NCBI GenBank assembly: GCA_023402395.1
Contig: JAEYGI010000002.1
Coordinates: 124,001-188,000, forward strand
Length of the DNA stretch: 64,000 nt
Source: Bacillota bacterium
GTDB taxonomy: Bacteria; Bacillota; UBA4882; UBA8346
Reading direction: 5' to 3'
In this document: positions 24,286-33,051 of the stretch, piece after piece
How the letters are laid out: every line of letters begins with the position of its first letter
How positions within the stretch are numbered: position 1 is the first letter of the stretch
Translations under genes and position numbers: made by a program
Notes under the pieces: generated by a model
Database searches by the model: none
Seen by the model: the letters and a program-made list of their open reading frames with translations, nothing else
What the model was told of the DNA's origin: nothing

Positions 24286-25050
24286 TTATTCAATCTTTCG
24301 TAGCAGCCACGTAGCGCATTTCACTTTATTCTCCAAGACTTCGCATTCAAGCAGTTGTGTTTGAACGTAATCGTCAAAAATGGCGCTTTTGCCCGGGTGT
24401 TTTTCTTTCAACTCACTGGCCCGCTGCCTGATGTTTTGGTTGTTAAAGAGGTTTACCTCTTTGGCCAGGTTTTCGACGATAACGTTCTCTTCAATTAATT
24501 CAACTTTATGTTTGGCAAAACAGCTCATGAGCTCGCGATGAGAGGCATACCCATCGCATGGTTGGCCGTCCTCGGCGAACGCATCGTCAATGATCAGCCA
24601 TCCTTTGCTTTTGGTCACCCGTTTCAGCGCGTCAAGGGTCAAATCCCAGTCACCCAGCACATTTCCGCACGCGCCGAGGATCACGAAATCATAGCCTCTT
24701 TCTTCCGTGATGCTGTGACGGATATCTCCCCACTTAAATTCGGAAATGGCTCCGACACCATAGTTTTTAGCCTTTGTCTTGGCATACTCGATAAATTCCT
24801 TTACTCCGTCGATTCCCTTCACGTGGCACCCGAGTTCTTGGGCCAGACGAACCGTTACCGCTCCCTTGCCACAGCCCAAATCCAGGCCATGGATTTGGCC
24901 TCCGGCGAGATGCGTCTGAACCATTTTTACAATGATTTCCGGGGCCGCGCCAAGTTCCCACAAATCTTGAAGCAAATAGGGAAGAAATTCATATAATTCG
25001 CCCGAACCGGCGTCCAATGATCTCAGGATGGTTGCTTCCATTGTTTCCAA
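24286..25050 (-). CDS. Class I SAM-dependent methyltransferase
   Basis: A 254-residue protein with the SAM motif HGLDLGCGKGAVTVRLA, an acidic strand-two end (GIDGVKEF), FKWGDIRHS and DFVILGACGNVLGD. The substrate is unknown. I take TTG at 25050, which has AGAGGGA five bases upstream; ATG at 25041 is the alternative. A much longer open frame to 25272 overlaps the GNAT gene and is unlikely. It follows the GNAT gene on the same strand. Confidence 0.82.
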   Translation of the reverse strand: METMEATILRSLDAGSGELYEFLPYLLQDLWELGAAPEIIVKMVQTHLAGGQIHGLDLGCGKGAVTVRLAQELGCHVKGIDGVKEFIEYAKTKAKNYGVGAISEFKWGDIRHSITEERGYDFVILGACGNVLGDWDLTLDALKRVTKSKGWLIIDDAFAEDGQPCDGYASHRELMSCFAKHKVELIEENVIVENLAKEVNLFNNQNIRQRASELKEKHPGKSAIFDDYVQTQLLECEVLENKVKCATWLLRKIE

Positions 25051-25151
25051 CTTAGTCCCTCTCTTCCTATCATGGTTTACTGTCAGGTAAAGCCCGCGCC
25101 GGGCATTCCAAAATATTAACTGAATCTGATCCGACGGAAATGTCCGTGGCA

Positions 25152-25616
25152 TTAATCCTTGTAAACTCTTTTTAACCTCGGGCCGATTTCCACGAAGCCC
25201 TCCTTGACGTAAAACCCGATGGAACGTTGCCATTTTTCCCGGTCTGGAGCCCCAACCTCGATCCTGCGCCAATTTTTGTCGTTCCCGAATTTCACGGCTT
25301 CTTCCATGAGTAATTTGCCAACGCCCCTGGAGCGATACTCCGGCAATACATAAAATTCATTGATAATCCCGTATTTCCCTTGCGCATAAATCGCAATCGA
25401 TTGAATTACGGTGATGACGCCCACCGGCTTTTCATGGTCAAACGCAATCAAAGCCCGATTATTGTCATTGGAAATGAACTCCGCATAAACCTTGCTTAAG
25501 CTCTCCGAATCCAGTTCGGCCTTGGAACCGTCCAATTCGGAAAGCAAGTCGGTAATCAATTCGATCACCGGATACATGTCATTCGGCGTTGCTTTTCTGA
25601 CGAATAATTCTTCCAT
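25152..25616 (-). CDS. GNAT-family N-acetyltransferase
   Basis: A 154-residue GCN5-like acetyltransferase with the acetyl-CoA site YRSRGVGKLLMEEAVKFG and the C-terminal W-R-I-E-V and GFYVKEGF elements. AAAGGAG precedes the ATG. The target (amino group on a metabolite or protein) cannot be told. The methyltransferase gene follows 100 bases downstream. Confidence 0.87.
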   Translation of the reverse strand: MEELFVRKATPNDMYPVIELITDLLSELDGSKAELDSESLSKVYAEFISNDNNRALIAFDHEKPVGVITVIQSIAIYAQGKYGIINEFYVLPEYRSRGVGKLLMEEAVKFGNDKNWRRIEVGAPDREKWQRSIGFYVKEGFVEIGPRLKRVYKD

Positions 25617-25970
25617 GGTTGCTCCTTTCCCGGATCAATTCACTTACCCTGTCGGACTCCCCCACATTCATCCAAACGGTCACATTTTTTGATAAGATTC
25701 TGCGATTGTTTGGCATCTCCTGCCAAAGCGGATAAGGATCGATCGCCGGACCTTCGGCATCGATCGATGCCCGATTAACGGGCATATTCATATATTGAAA
25801 TCCATCATAAGTTGGGCGAAGCGAGTAACCCCCAACGTACTTTGAATTAACGACCGTTCTGCGTTATCCCAATGACTTCAAAAGTCCGTTTTTGTAAAGA
25901 CCACTTATCCTTACGAACGATTCATGATATAATATTGGATTGTTGTAGTCGATCAATGGAGGTTTTAACG
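25617..25970. other. Intergenic region between divergent GNAT and prfC genes
   Basis: Contains a cluster of short palindromes, GCATCGATCGATGC at 25757 and TGCCCG-ATTAA-CGGGCA at 25768, and the prfC promoter near its right end. A minus-strand frame over the palindromes (25579-25791) has no support. Confidence 0.5.
25925..25933 (+). promoter_or_regulatory. Extended -10 promoter element of prfC
   Basis: TGATATAAT gives a TG motif one base ahead of a perfect TATAAT, 38 bases before the start codon; no good -35 is visible, which extended -10 promoters can tolerate. Confidence 0.6.
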
Positions 25971-27584
25971 ATGCCCGCAGTCACTGACCAAGCGTTGCGC
26001 CTTGAAATCGAAAAACGGCGCACCTTCGCCATTATCTCCCATCCCGACGCCGGAAAGACGACCCTCACCGAAAAACTGCTGCTCTACGGCGGCGCCATTC
26101 ATCTGGCCGGTTCGGTCAAGGCCCGGAAGGCCCAGCGCCACGCGGTCTCCGATTGGATGGAAATTGAAAAGCAACGGGGGATCTCGGTTACCTCAAGCGT
26201 ACTCCAGTTCGACTATGACGGCTACAAGATCAATATCCTCGACACCCCGGGCCACCAGGACTTCAGCGAGGACACCTACCGGACCCTGATGGCCGCCGAT
26301 TGCGCGGTAATGCTGATCGATGTTGCCAAAGGCGTCGAGGCCCAAACCATTAAACTGTTCAAAGTCTGCAAGCAACGGGGGATTCCGATCTTTACTTTTG
26401 TCAATAAACTGGACCGGCACGGCAAGAATCCCTTCGAATTGATGGAGGAGATCGAGAAGGTGCTCGGCATCCGTTCCTACCCCATGAACTGGCCGGTCGG
26501 AGTCAGCGGCGAATACAAGGGAGTCTATAACCGCTTCAAGGCGCAGGTGGAGTTGTTCGATACCGAGGGCGGCCACGGCCAGTATGTCGTCCCCTCTACC
26601 GTGGGCGGAGTCGACGATCCGGCCTTCGCCGGGCTGCTGGGGGCAGAGATTCACCAGAGTCTGATGAACGATATCGAACTGCTTGACTTGGCCGGCGACA
26701 GCTTTGATCTCAGGCGGGTACTGCGGGGCGATCTGACCCCGCTCTTCTTCGGCAGCGCCATGACCAATTTCGGAGTCCGGCCGTTCCTGGAGGAATTCCT
26801 CCGGCTGGCGCCGCCGCCGGCGGCCCGGAAAACCAACGAAGGCGAGCTGCCGCCAGAGGACGAACGCTTCTCGGCCTTTGTCTTCAAAATCCAGGCCAAT
26901 ATGAACCCGGCCCACCGCGACCGGATCGCCTTTATCCGGATCTGCTCGGGCAAATTCGTCCGGGGCATGGAGGTCTATCACGTCCAAACCGGCAAGCCCA
27001 TTAAGCTTGCCCAGCCACAGCAGTTCATGGCCCAGGACCGGGCGATCATCGACGAAGCCTTTCCCGGTGACATCATCGGGCTGTTCGACCCGGGCGTCTT
27101 CGGTATCGGCGACACGCTCTGCGCCCAAGGCGGCAAATTCCGGTTCGAGGACTTTCCCGTCTTCCCGCCCGAACAATTCGCCAGGGTCCAGCCCAAAGAC
27201 TCCATGCGGCGAAAACAGTTCGTCAAGGGGATCGAGCAACTCACCCAGGAAGGCGCAGTCCAGCTCTTTCGACAGCCCGACTACGGCGTGGAGTCCTATG
27301 TGATCGGCGTGGTCGGCAGCCTCCAGTTCGACGTCCTTCAATACCGGCTTCAGGGCGAATATGGCGTTGATGTCAGCATCTATCACCTGCCGTATGGGAT
27401 GGCCCGCTGGATCGAGGGGCCTGACGCCAAAGATATCAATCTCGGCGGCGATCTGCTGGTCTACGACCGCGATGAGCGGCCGGTCGGACTGTTCCGGAGC
27501 GAGTGGGCGTTCGAAAATGTCGCTAAGAAGAACCCCAAGCTGGAATTTTTAGCCGTGCCGCGACGGGGGCCGGCGGAAGTATAA
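25971..27584 (+). CDS. prfC: Peptide chain release factor 3
   Basis: A 537-residue translational GTPase that recycles RF1/RF2 after termination. G motifs: G1 SHPDAGKTT, G2 region RGISVTSS, G3 DTPGHQDF, G4 FVNKLDR. The elongation-factor-like domains II and III follow, with the family segment MNPAHRDRIAFIRICSG. The ATG at 25971 has GGAGG eight bases upstream; a longer frame from 25872 lacks one. It is followed by a strong bidirectional terminator. Confidence 0.96.
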   Translation: MPAVTDQALRLEIEKRRTFAIISHPDAGKTTLTEKLLLYGGAIHLAGSVKARKAQRHAVSDWMEIEKQRGISVTSSVLQFDYDGYKINILDTPGHQDFSEDTYRTLMAADCAVMLIDVAKGVEAQTIKLFKVCKQRGIPIFTFVNKLDRHGKNPFELMEEIEKVLGIRSYPMNWPVGVSGEYKGVYNRFKAQVELFDTEGGHGQYVVPSTVGGVDDPAFAGLLGAEIHQSLMNDIELLDLAGDSFDLRRVLRGDLTPLFFGSAMTNFGVRPFLEEFLRLAPPPAARKTNEGELPPEDERFSAFVFKIQANMNPAHRDRIAFIRICSGKFVRGMEVYHVQTGKPIKLAQPQQFMAQDRAIIDEAFPGDIIGLFDPGVFGIGDTLCAQGGKFRFEDFPVFPPEQFARVQPKDSMRRKQFVKGIEQLTQEGAVQLFRQPDYGVESYVIGVVGSLQFDVLQYRLQGEYGVDVSIYHLPYGMARWIEGPDAKDINLGGDLLVYDRDERPVGLFRSEWAFENVAKKNPKLEFLAVPRRGPAEV

Positions 27585-27585
27585 T

Positions 27586-27633
27586 CGGAATATCGAAAAA
27601 GGCGGGTGATGACCCGCCTTTTTCGATATTCCG
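27586..27633. terminator. Bidirectional terminator between prfC and the YdcF gene
   Basis: A perfect 22-bp stem with a GATG loop: CGGAATATCGAAAAAGGCGG and its complement flank the loop, giving T-rich ends on both strands for the convergent genes. Confidence 0.93.
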
Positions 27634-27635
27634 GT

Positions 27636-28235
27636 TTAAAATTCCCAATCCCGGATATGCCCTTCCCGGACCGCCCGGATCAACCCTTCCACCTCATGAC
27701 AAACCCGTTGGATTCCTACCGGATTGTTCCACCAGTTCTCCGGATTGGCCTGGGGATCCGGCGCGGGACAAAGGGTATACTCTATCCACGGCGGCAGATA
27801 AGTCAGCAGAAACAGAAGGCTCCTCCGCATATGGTGTAGTGAGGTCACCACCAGCAACCGTTTCACCCGGTGCAGACCAAAAGCCCGGTCCAGCGGCAGC
27901 ATGGAGGCGAGCACATTCTCTTTGGTATGGTTGGAGACGGTTTCCACCAGGATATCCCGCTCCGGCACGCCCAGTTCCATGGCCCGTTCTTTCATGGCCA
28001 GAGCCTCCGGAACCGTTTTCCCTCCGAACCGATCTCCCCCGCTCATCAGGATCTTCCCGGAGCGGCCCGCCAAGTATATTTCCACTGCTTTGGGAACGCG
28101 AATCACCAGACTGCTCGTGCTGCCGAACACGAAGATGCAATCCCCGTTCCGGCCGTCATCGGCAATTCCCTCAAACAGAAGCCGGTTCACTATCCCACGG
28201 CGGAGGTTTTCAAGTTTCAACTCGGAAACGAGCAT
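27636..28235 (-). CDS. YdcF/ElyC-family protein (DUF218)
   Basis: A 199-residue protein with the DUF218 Rossmann-like core: CIFVFGS, KILMSGGDRFG, ETVSNHTKENV and VVTSLHHMRRS. Some relatives act in envelope processes, and E. coli YdcF binds SAM; no membrane segment is evident here. Its ATG follows the stop of the patatin gene with no gap, so the two are cotranslated. Confidence 0.85.
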   Translation of the reverse strand: MLVSELKLENLRRGIVNRLLFEGIADDGRNGDCIFVFGSTSSLVIRVPKAVEIYLAGRSGKILMSGGDRFGGKTVPEALAMKERAMELGVPERDILVETVSNHTKENVLASMLPLDRAFGLHRVKRLLVVTSLHHMRRSLLFLLTYLPPWIEYTLCPAPDPQANPENWWNNPVGIQRVCHEVEGLIRAVREGHIRDWEF

Positions 28236-29126
28236 CTATTGCTCCGTCAGTACGATTTCAAGTATCTGATCCATCCACTTCTTCAACGCGTCAACCCGTT
28301 CCCGCGCTTCCAAATATCCCTGATCGTACAAATCCGCCAGTTTGCCGGGGTTTCGCTCCATCCGTCCCACTATCAGTTTGGCCTCCGGCCGGAACACAAA
28401 AACCCGGCCTTCCCGCTCCAAGCGCTCGATCCGGTTAAGACAGGCGTTATAATTACGATGACGCTCGTTTAGCCTCTCAATAATCCTGGGATACCCGGCC
28501 AGCATCCGGCGCGGGATTGCCCCAAGCCGGGCCGGTTTCCTCCGGTACCCGGCGTTCCGGGTCAGGATCACCACATTAAATTGATTCCCGTCGGCCAGCG
28601 ACCGCTCGATCGGGATCGAATCGCTGACCCCACCGTCAAAACAGTTCCGGCCGTCGATTGCCACCGGCGGAGCGAGCAGCGGCAGACTGCTCGACGCCCT
28701 CATGATGGTCCGGACGAAAAGATATGGGTCATACTCCTTTTGCGCAAAATAAACCGATTCGCCGCTGGCGCCGTCGGTGGCGCAGACCGTAAAGGTCTTG
28801 GCCGACTCTTGAAAGCGTTGATAATCGAAAGGCAACAACTTTTCGGGAAGGGTCTCAAAGAGAAACTTCATCCCAAACCAGCTCCGCTCAGACCATAGGT
28901 TGCGCAGCCCGGCATAACGCCGGTCCCGGACGAAATCAATGAACACCCTCCGGTTCCGTTCCCGCTGGCCCGAGACATAATTCGCCCCGGCGTTAGCTCC
29001 GGCCGAGACGCCGATCACATAGGGAATTTCGATCCCTTGATCCATAAAAGCGTCCAATACGCCGGCCGTATATGCGCCCCGCATCCCCCCGCCCTCCAGG
29101 ACGAGCCCGATGGAAGGAGTAACCAT
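28236..29126 (-). CDS. Patatin-like phospholipase
   Basis: A 296-residue serine acyl hydrolase. The oxyanion loop GGGMRG (12-17), the nucleophile elbow GVSAG (Ser41) and the dyad aspartate in DGG (Asp164) are all present. It closely follows the pattern of the YjjU-like bacterial patatins with a charged helical C-terminus. Predicted cytoplasmic lipid hydrolase. GGAGGTG precedes the ATG. Confidence 0.9.
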   Translation of the reverse strand: MVTPSIGLVLEGGGMRGAYTAGVLDAFMDQGIEIPYVIGVSAGANAGANYVSGQRERNRRVFIDFVRDRRYAGLRNLWSERSWFGMKFLFETLPEKLLPFDYQRFQESAKTFTVCATDGASGESVYFAQKEYDPYLFVRTIMRASSSLPLLAPPVAIDGRNCFDGGVSDSIPIERSLADGNQFNVVILTRNAGYRRKPARLGAIPRRMLAGYPRIIERLNERHRNYNACLNRIERLEREGRVFVFRPEAKLIVGRMERNPGKLADLYDQGYLEARERVDALKKWMDQILEIVLTEQ

Positions 29127-29497
29127 GAATACACCTCCGTGATCCGGTCATATATTAACTGTCGGTATTTTTCAACCATTAACCCGGTTTTCCTGCCATT
29201 GGAAAGGGAATTTTTTATTTCACCGGTTTCATGGAACAACCCTTCCCTAATAATGTCCATCAATTAGCATCGCAATATCGATCATTGGCGCGCAATCGAC
29301 AGCTAAACTCTTTGGACAACTTTCTTTGAATCAATTTGCCGCATTCCCGGATAATTCATCTTTTTTTAATCAATTCCCATTGTGCTTTTGTAAAGTGAAG
29401 TATATTATAGTAATAAGTAGTTTTATACTTAAACATAAGCCCGCGCTTTGGCAGTGAACCGGGCAAAAAATTTAATCGAAAGAAAGGATGGTACTAT
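29127..29497. other. Upstream region of the encapsulin operon
   Basis: AT-rich at its right end. The segment 29400-29425 contains ATTA-TAG-TAAT, a short palindrome within a promoter-like run, which could be an operator (see findings). Nothing else recognisable. Confidence 0.4.
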
Positions 29498-29875
29498 ATG
29501 CCGAATTTCGCCAATCCATTTCAAGGCAATGTCAACCGCAAAATCTCCAAGGAAGAGTTGATCCAGGCGATTCGTCTGGATATCGCCGGTGAACTGGAGG
29601 CCATCTATGTCTATGACGCGCATGTCCAGGCAACCGACGATCCGGTGGCCAAAAAAGTCATCGCCGACATCCGCGACGAAGAAAAAGTCCATGTCGGAGA
29701 GCTGATGACCTTGCTCCGGCATCTCGATCCCGCCGAAGCCCAGCATTTCGTCGAGGGCGAAGGCGAAGTCAAGGAGATGCTGGAGGAGCTGGGATTAAGC
29801 GGCCCGGCCCGGTCCAGCGCGGACGAGTCCGCGGCGGCTCCGGTCAAGACCATCGGCAGCTTGTTGGAAGATTAA
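29498..29875 (+). CDS. Encapsulated ferritin-like protein (EncFtn)
   Basis: A 125-residue ferritin-like cargo protein. The ferroxidase residues match the EncFtn pattern: Glu32 in GELEA, Tyr39-Asp40, and Glu62 with His65 in DEEKVHVGE. The alanine- and serine-rich linker ends in KTIGSLLED, a C-terminal targeting peptide of the type that binds the inner wall of encapsulin shells. It would oxidise Fe(II) inside the compartment for iron storage or detoxification. GAAAGGATGG precedes the ATG. The shell gene follows 33 bases downstream. Confidence 0.93.
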   Translation: MPNFANPFQGNVNRKISKEELIQAIRLDIAGELEAIYVYDAHVQATDDPVAKKVIADIRDEEKVHVGELMTLLRHLDPAEAQHFVEGEGEVKEMLEELGLSGPARSSADESAAAPVKTIGSLLED

Positions 29876-29908
29876 CGATTGCAGTTTGAATATAAGGAGG
29901 GATATACG

Positions 29909-30748
29909 ATGGATTATCTGATGAGAGACGATTCCCCGTTTTCGGCTGAATTATGGAGCCGGATCGATGATACCGTGGTCGCCGCGGCGCGGCAGATATT
30001 GACCGGCCGGCGCTTCCTGCGGATCAACGGGCCGCTGGGCGCGGGAGCCCAAAGCGTGTTCATTGATAACTTCGAGGCCGCCAGCGATGCCGAATCCGAC
30101 CTCTGGGGCGACCGCGACTCGGCCGCCATCAAGGTCAACAACAGAAAACACGTTGAGATTCCGATGATTTATAAAGATTTTACGCTGTTTTGGCGGGACA
30201 TCGAAAACAGCCGGCAGTTCGGGATCCCGCTCGATCTGTCGCCGGCCGCCGGCGCCGCCGCGTTCTGCGCCAAAAAAGAAGAGGATCTGATCTTTAACGG
30301 CAACGAAGGCTTGGGATACGAAGGGCTGCTGACCGCCAAGGGCGCCAACCGGGTCGCCAAGAGCGACTGGACCAAGGGAGCCAACCCCTTCAGCGATATC
30401 TCCAAAGGGATTGAGCTGTTGATCGGTAAGGGCTTTTCCGGTTCGTTCACGCTGGTGGTCAACCCCGAACTCTACACCCAGATGCAGCGGCTTCAGCCGA
30501 ACATGGGCGTGCTGGAAACCCAGCGCGTCAAGGAACTGGTCGGCGGCAAGCTGTATCAAACCCCGGCCGTCGGGCCCGGCAAAGCGGTCTTGGTCAGTTC
30601 CGAATTCCGCAATCTGGATCTGACCATCGGCCAGGATCTGGTCACCGCGTACCTCGGTCCGGAAAAGCTCAATCACGGCCTCCGGATCTTTGAAACCGCC
30701 ATCCTGCGGATTAAAAACCCCGCCGCCATCGTGGTCTTTGAGGAATAA
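29909..30748 (+). CDS. Family 1 encapsulin shell protein
   Basis: A 279-residue HK97-fold shell protein with the family start MDYLMRDDSPFSAELWSRID, the RRFLRINGPLGAG segment and the closing ILRIKNPAAIVVFEE. AAGGAGG lies eight bases before the ATG at 29909; a TTG thirty bases earlier is not needed. It assembles into a closed icosahedral compartment that holds the EncFtn protein encoded just upstream. A terminator follows. Confidence 0.95.
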   Translation: MDYLMRDDSPFSAELWSRIDDTVVAAARQILTGRRFLRINGPLGAGAQSVFIDNFEAASDAESDLWGDRDSAAIKVNNRKHVEIPMIYKDFTLFWRDIENSRQFGIPLDLSPAAGAAAFCAKKEEDLIFNGNEGLGYEGLLTAKGANRVAKSDWTKGANPFSDISKGIELLIGKGFSGSFTLVVNPELYTQMQRLQPNMGVLETQRVKELVGGKLYQTPAVGPGKAVLVSSEFRNLDLTIGQDLVTAYLGPEKLNHGLRIFETAILRIKNPAAIVVFEE

Positions 30749-30787
30749 CCGAGACAACGCCAGTCGCGGTATAGAGAATGCGATATT

Positions 30788-30824
30788 TTAAAAAGGATTG
30801 CCGCCGCGGCGGCAATCCTTTTTT
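30788..30824 (+). terminator. Terminator of the encapsulin operon
   Basis: AAAAGGATTGCCGCC pairs with GGCGGCAATCCTTTT, followed by further T residues. Confidence 0.9.
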
Positions 30825-30972
30825 GACGCCGCGGCGACCGCCAGCCGTTCCGGAGCCGGCGCTTGGCCCCGCTCCCCTTGATTTTTAAGCCGTAAAATTA
30901 TATGATTAATGGAAAAGGTTTTTCAAAGCCCTGGAACCCCCATAAATTATTTATAGGAGGAATCACCAGACC

Positions 30973-32550
30973 ATGGCCTATAAAGTACTTAACCAGCGGC
31001 TGCTGGAGGAGAAATCCTTCTGGCAGGGAAAAAATGTCGAGTTGCCGAAGTATCCGCGCAAAAGCCTTCCCATCAAGTCGATCTGCTTCTCCGCCGGGAA
31101 AATGGCTTACGGCCACACCGGAGACATCATGCAGGACCTGTTGAACGAGGACCCGTCGGCCGGGGTGATGATCGGGGTCGAAACCTACTCCCCGAAATAT
31201 GTCACTGATCTCTCCGCTTCCGATTTTCTGATGACCCAGTTGATCTACGAATACGAAAAGGGCAAGGTCGTTCCGAAGATTCAGGGCGCCCTTGATTCCA
31301 TCCTTTTCCTGGACGGCGCCACCGGCAGCCTGGCCTGGGCCAAGCTCAACCAATTGGCTCAGGATCCGACGATCCAATTCGCCACGGTCAACGCGCCGGA
31401 AGGGACTTACGGGGTCAACTATCACGGCGGTGAGTTCGCCGAGCCAATCAGCGCGGTGCTGATCAAAGACATGGAAGAAGGAACCGTCAACTCCGATCCC
31501 GCCAAATGGACCTCTTTCGCCCTGGAACGGTATAAAGCGGGCCTGAAGTTCGCCATGGTCAGTTGCACCAATTTCTCCGGGAACGGTCACGTCACCGGCG
31601 CCACGTTGCGGACCGTGGCCAAGGCCTGGGAAGCAAAGGGTCTCGCCCCTAAGGGCTTCCTGGACTATCTTTCCGATCCGGCCCGCTTCTCCTTTCCGAA
31701 CTGCATGATCGACCGGATCGCGGTCAACCCCAATGAAGACACCCAGCGGGTCATGGACGCCTTGGGCATCAAGTCGAACATGGTCGTGACCGAACGGGCC
31801 CGGTACTGGGCGGTCGAGGATATCTTCCCCAACGGCCGTCCCGCCTTTGAAAAGGCCGAAGGGGTTTTCATGGAGGATTCCTATGAGGACGTCAAGAAGT
31901 ACGAGGATATGAAGCTCCGGATCCTGAATATGAGCCACTCGGTCATCGCCGGCCTCGGCGTGCTCCTCGGCTACCGTGGCAGCTACGGAGTTTACAAAGG
32001 GATGCAGGACAAGGATATCACCGCCTTAATCGACCGGATCATCTCCATCGTCATCCGTACCGTCGATCGCCCGAAGAAAATGGATCCGAATGATTTCGCC
32101 AAAGCCGCCATCGAACGGCTGAACAATCCGAATATCCCCGACGATCCGATGCGGATCGCCTTCAACGCCTCTGCCAAGATGCTGCCGCGCTTCCTGGACA
32201 CCTATTATGCGGGCGAGGCCAAGGGCCTCTCCAAGGATGAGCTGGATCTGGTCCTGCTCCCGGTGGCCGGATTCCTCCGTTACACCATGGCCGTTGACGA
32301 TCAGGGCCAGAATTACAACTTGGAAGACGATCCCCGTAAAGAGCTTCTGGTCTCCAGCGGCTCTCAGGCCAAGCTGGGCGATGCGGCTTCGGTCGCGGCC
32401 TTTAAGGCGCTCATCAACACCAAGGGGATCATGGGTGAAGAGCTTTACGGCCACGGCGACACCGGCAGCCGCCTGGAAGCGATGGCCGCCAAGATGCTCG
32501 CCGGGACCGGCGCGGTCCGGAAGACGATCCAGGAATACTTGAAAAAATAG
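30973..32550 (+). CDS. Long-chain mannitol dehydrogenase-family oxidoreductase, divergent N-terminus
   Basis: A 525-residue member of the polyol-specific long-chain dehydrogenase family (mannitol dehydrogenase, fructuronate reductase, arabinitol dehydrogenase). The C-terminal domain shows the catalytic KLRILNMSHS (Lys, Asn, His), preceded by DRIAVNPNEDT and ERARYWAVEDIF. The N-terminal nucleotide-binding motif, usually GFG-FHRAH, is replaced by SAGKMAYGHTGDI, so cofactor handling may differ. TAGGAGG lies before the ATG. Substrate unknown. It follows the encapsulin operon but has its own terminator. Confidence 0.82.
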   Translation: MAYKVLNQRLLEEKSFWQGKNVELPKYPRKSLPIKSICFSAGKMAYGHTGDIMQDLLNEDPSAGVMIGVETYSPKYVTDLSASDFLMTQLIYEYEKGKVVPKIQGALDSILFLDGATGSLAWAKLNQLAQDPTIQFATVNAPEGTYGVNYHGGEFAEPISAVLIKDMEEGTVNSDPAKWTSFALERYKAGLKFAMVSCTNFSGNGHVTGATLRTVAKAWEAKGLAPKGFLDYLSDPARFSFPNCMIDRIAVNPNEDTQRVMDALGIKSNMVVTERARYWAVEDIFPNGRPAFEKAEGVFMEDSYEDVKKYEDMKLRILNMSHSVIAGLGVLLGYRGSYGVYKGMQDKDITALIDRIISIVIRTVDRPKKMDPNDFAKAAIERLNNPNIPDDPMRIAFNASAKMLPRFLDTYYAGEAKGLSKDELDLVLLPVAGFLRYTMAVDDQGQNYNLEDDPRKELLVSSGSQAKLGDAASVAAFKALINTKGIMGEELYGHGDTGSRLEAMAAKMLAGTGAVRKTIQEYLKK

Positions 32551-32555
32551 CCGTC

Positions 32556-32595
32556 AAAAAAGCCTGGCGTTTCAATCGAAAACACCAGGCTTTTT
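32556..32595 (+). terminator. Terminator of the polyol dehydrogenase gene
   Basis: AAAAAGCCTGG pairs with CCAGGCTTTTT; a MITE-like copy begins five bases later. Confidence 0.88.
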
Positions 32596-32599
32596 GCTT

Positions 32600-32732
32600 T
32601 AAAAGCCATGTGATAAAGTCAAATGATCGGCGATAGTCTTGCGAAAGTATTGAAAAACGACTTTATCACTTGCTTCTCTGAACTTTTGAGTGCAACACAG
32701 GCCAAAGGCCTGGGTTTATCACAAGACTTTTA
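32600..32732 (+). repeat. MITE-like repeat, copy 5 (133 bp, best preserved)
   Basis: TAAAAGCCATGTGATAAA at 32600-32617 and TTTATCACAAGACTTTTA at 32715-32732 form the terminal inverted repeat. Inside, GTGATAAAGTC pairs with GACTTTATCAC to make a first hairpin, and AGGCC-AAA-GGCCT makes a second. TTTAAA is present at both outer boundaries. Confidence 0.9.
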
Positions 32733-32784
32733 AATCCCCGGTTCTCCGGACCGCTGATCCAAAGAACTTTCATCGCGCCGGCCG

Positions 32785-33033
32785 CTACCAGCGCCGCCCC
32801 GATTTGCAACGGGGCTTGCCCAAAATGGTGGCATAAACGATCCCCCGCCACAGATCCTCCCGGTCAAAATGCAGACCCGCGTGAGGAGATTGAACCGCCG
32901 GCTGGGCAGGGAGCACGGCGCGGCCCACCGGCTTGGATTCCTTCTTTTCAACGGCCCCGGTTTGGTGCTCTTCAGCGGCTTCTTTGGTTAACGGTCCGAA
33001 CAACCGGATGATCTCATCCTCTCTGACCGACAT
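32785..33033 (-). CDS. Small protein of the flotillin operon (82 aa)
   Basis: Starts MSVREDEIIRLFG and has a variable, Pro/Ala-rich middle. The C-terminus, DREDLWRGIVYATILGKP followed by basic residues, is the part that recurs in short proteins encoded behind floA in Firmicutes (the YqfB position). GGGGAGTGAG precedes the ATG. It lies 18 bases after floA. Function unknown. Confidence 0.7.
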   Translation of the reverse strand: MSVREDEIIRLFGPLTKEAAEEHQTGAVEKKESKPVGRAVLPAQPAVQSPHAGLHFDREDLWRGIVYATILGKPRCKSGRRW

Positions 33034-33051
33034 CCGTTCTCACTCCCCAAG

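Noticed and set aside
26193..27386. 397-codon open frame on the minus strand
   Set aside because: It lies wholly antisense to prfC and reflects the codon bias of that gene; no ribosome site and no recognisable product.
30898..31938. 346-codon open frame on the minus strand
   Set aside because: Antisense to the polyol dehydrogenase gene, whose protein has clear family motifs.
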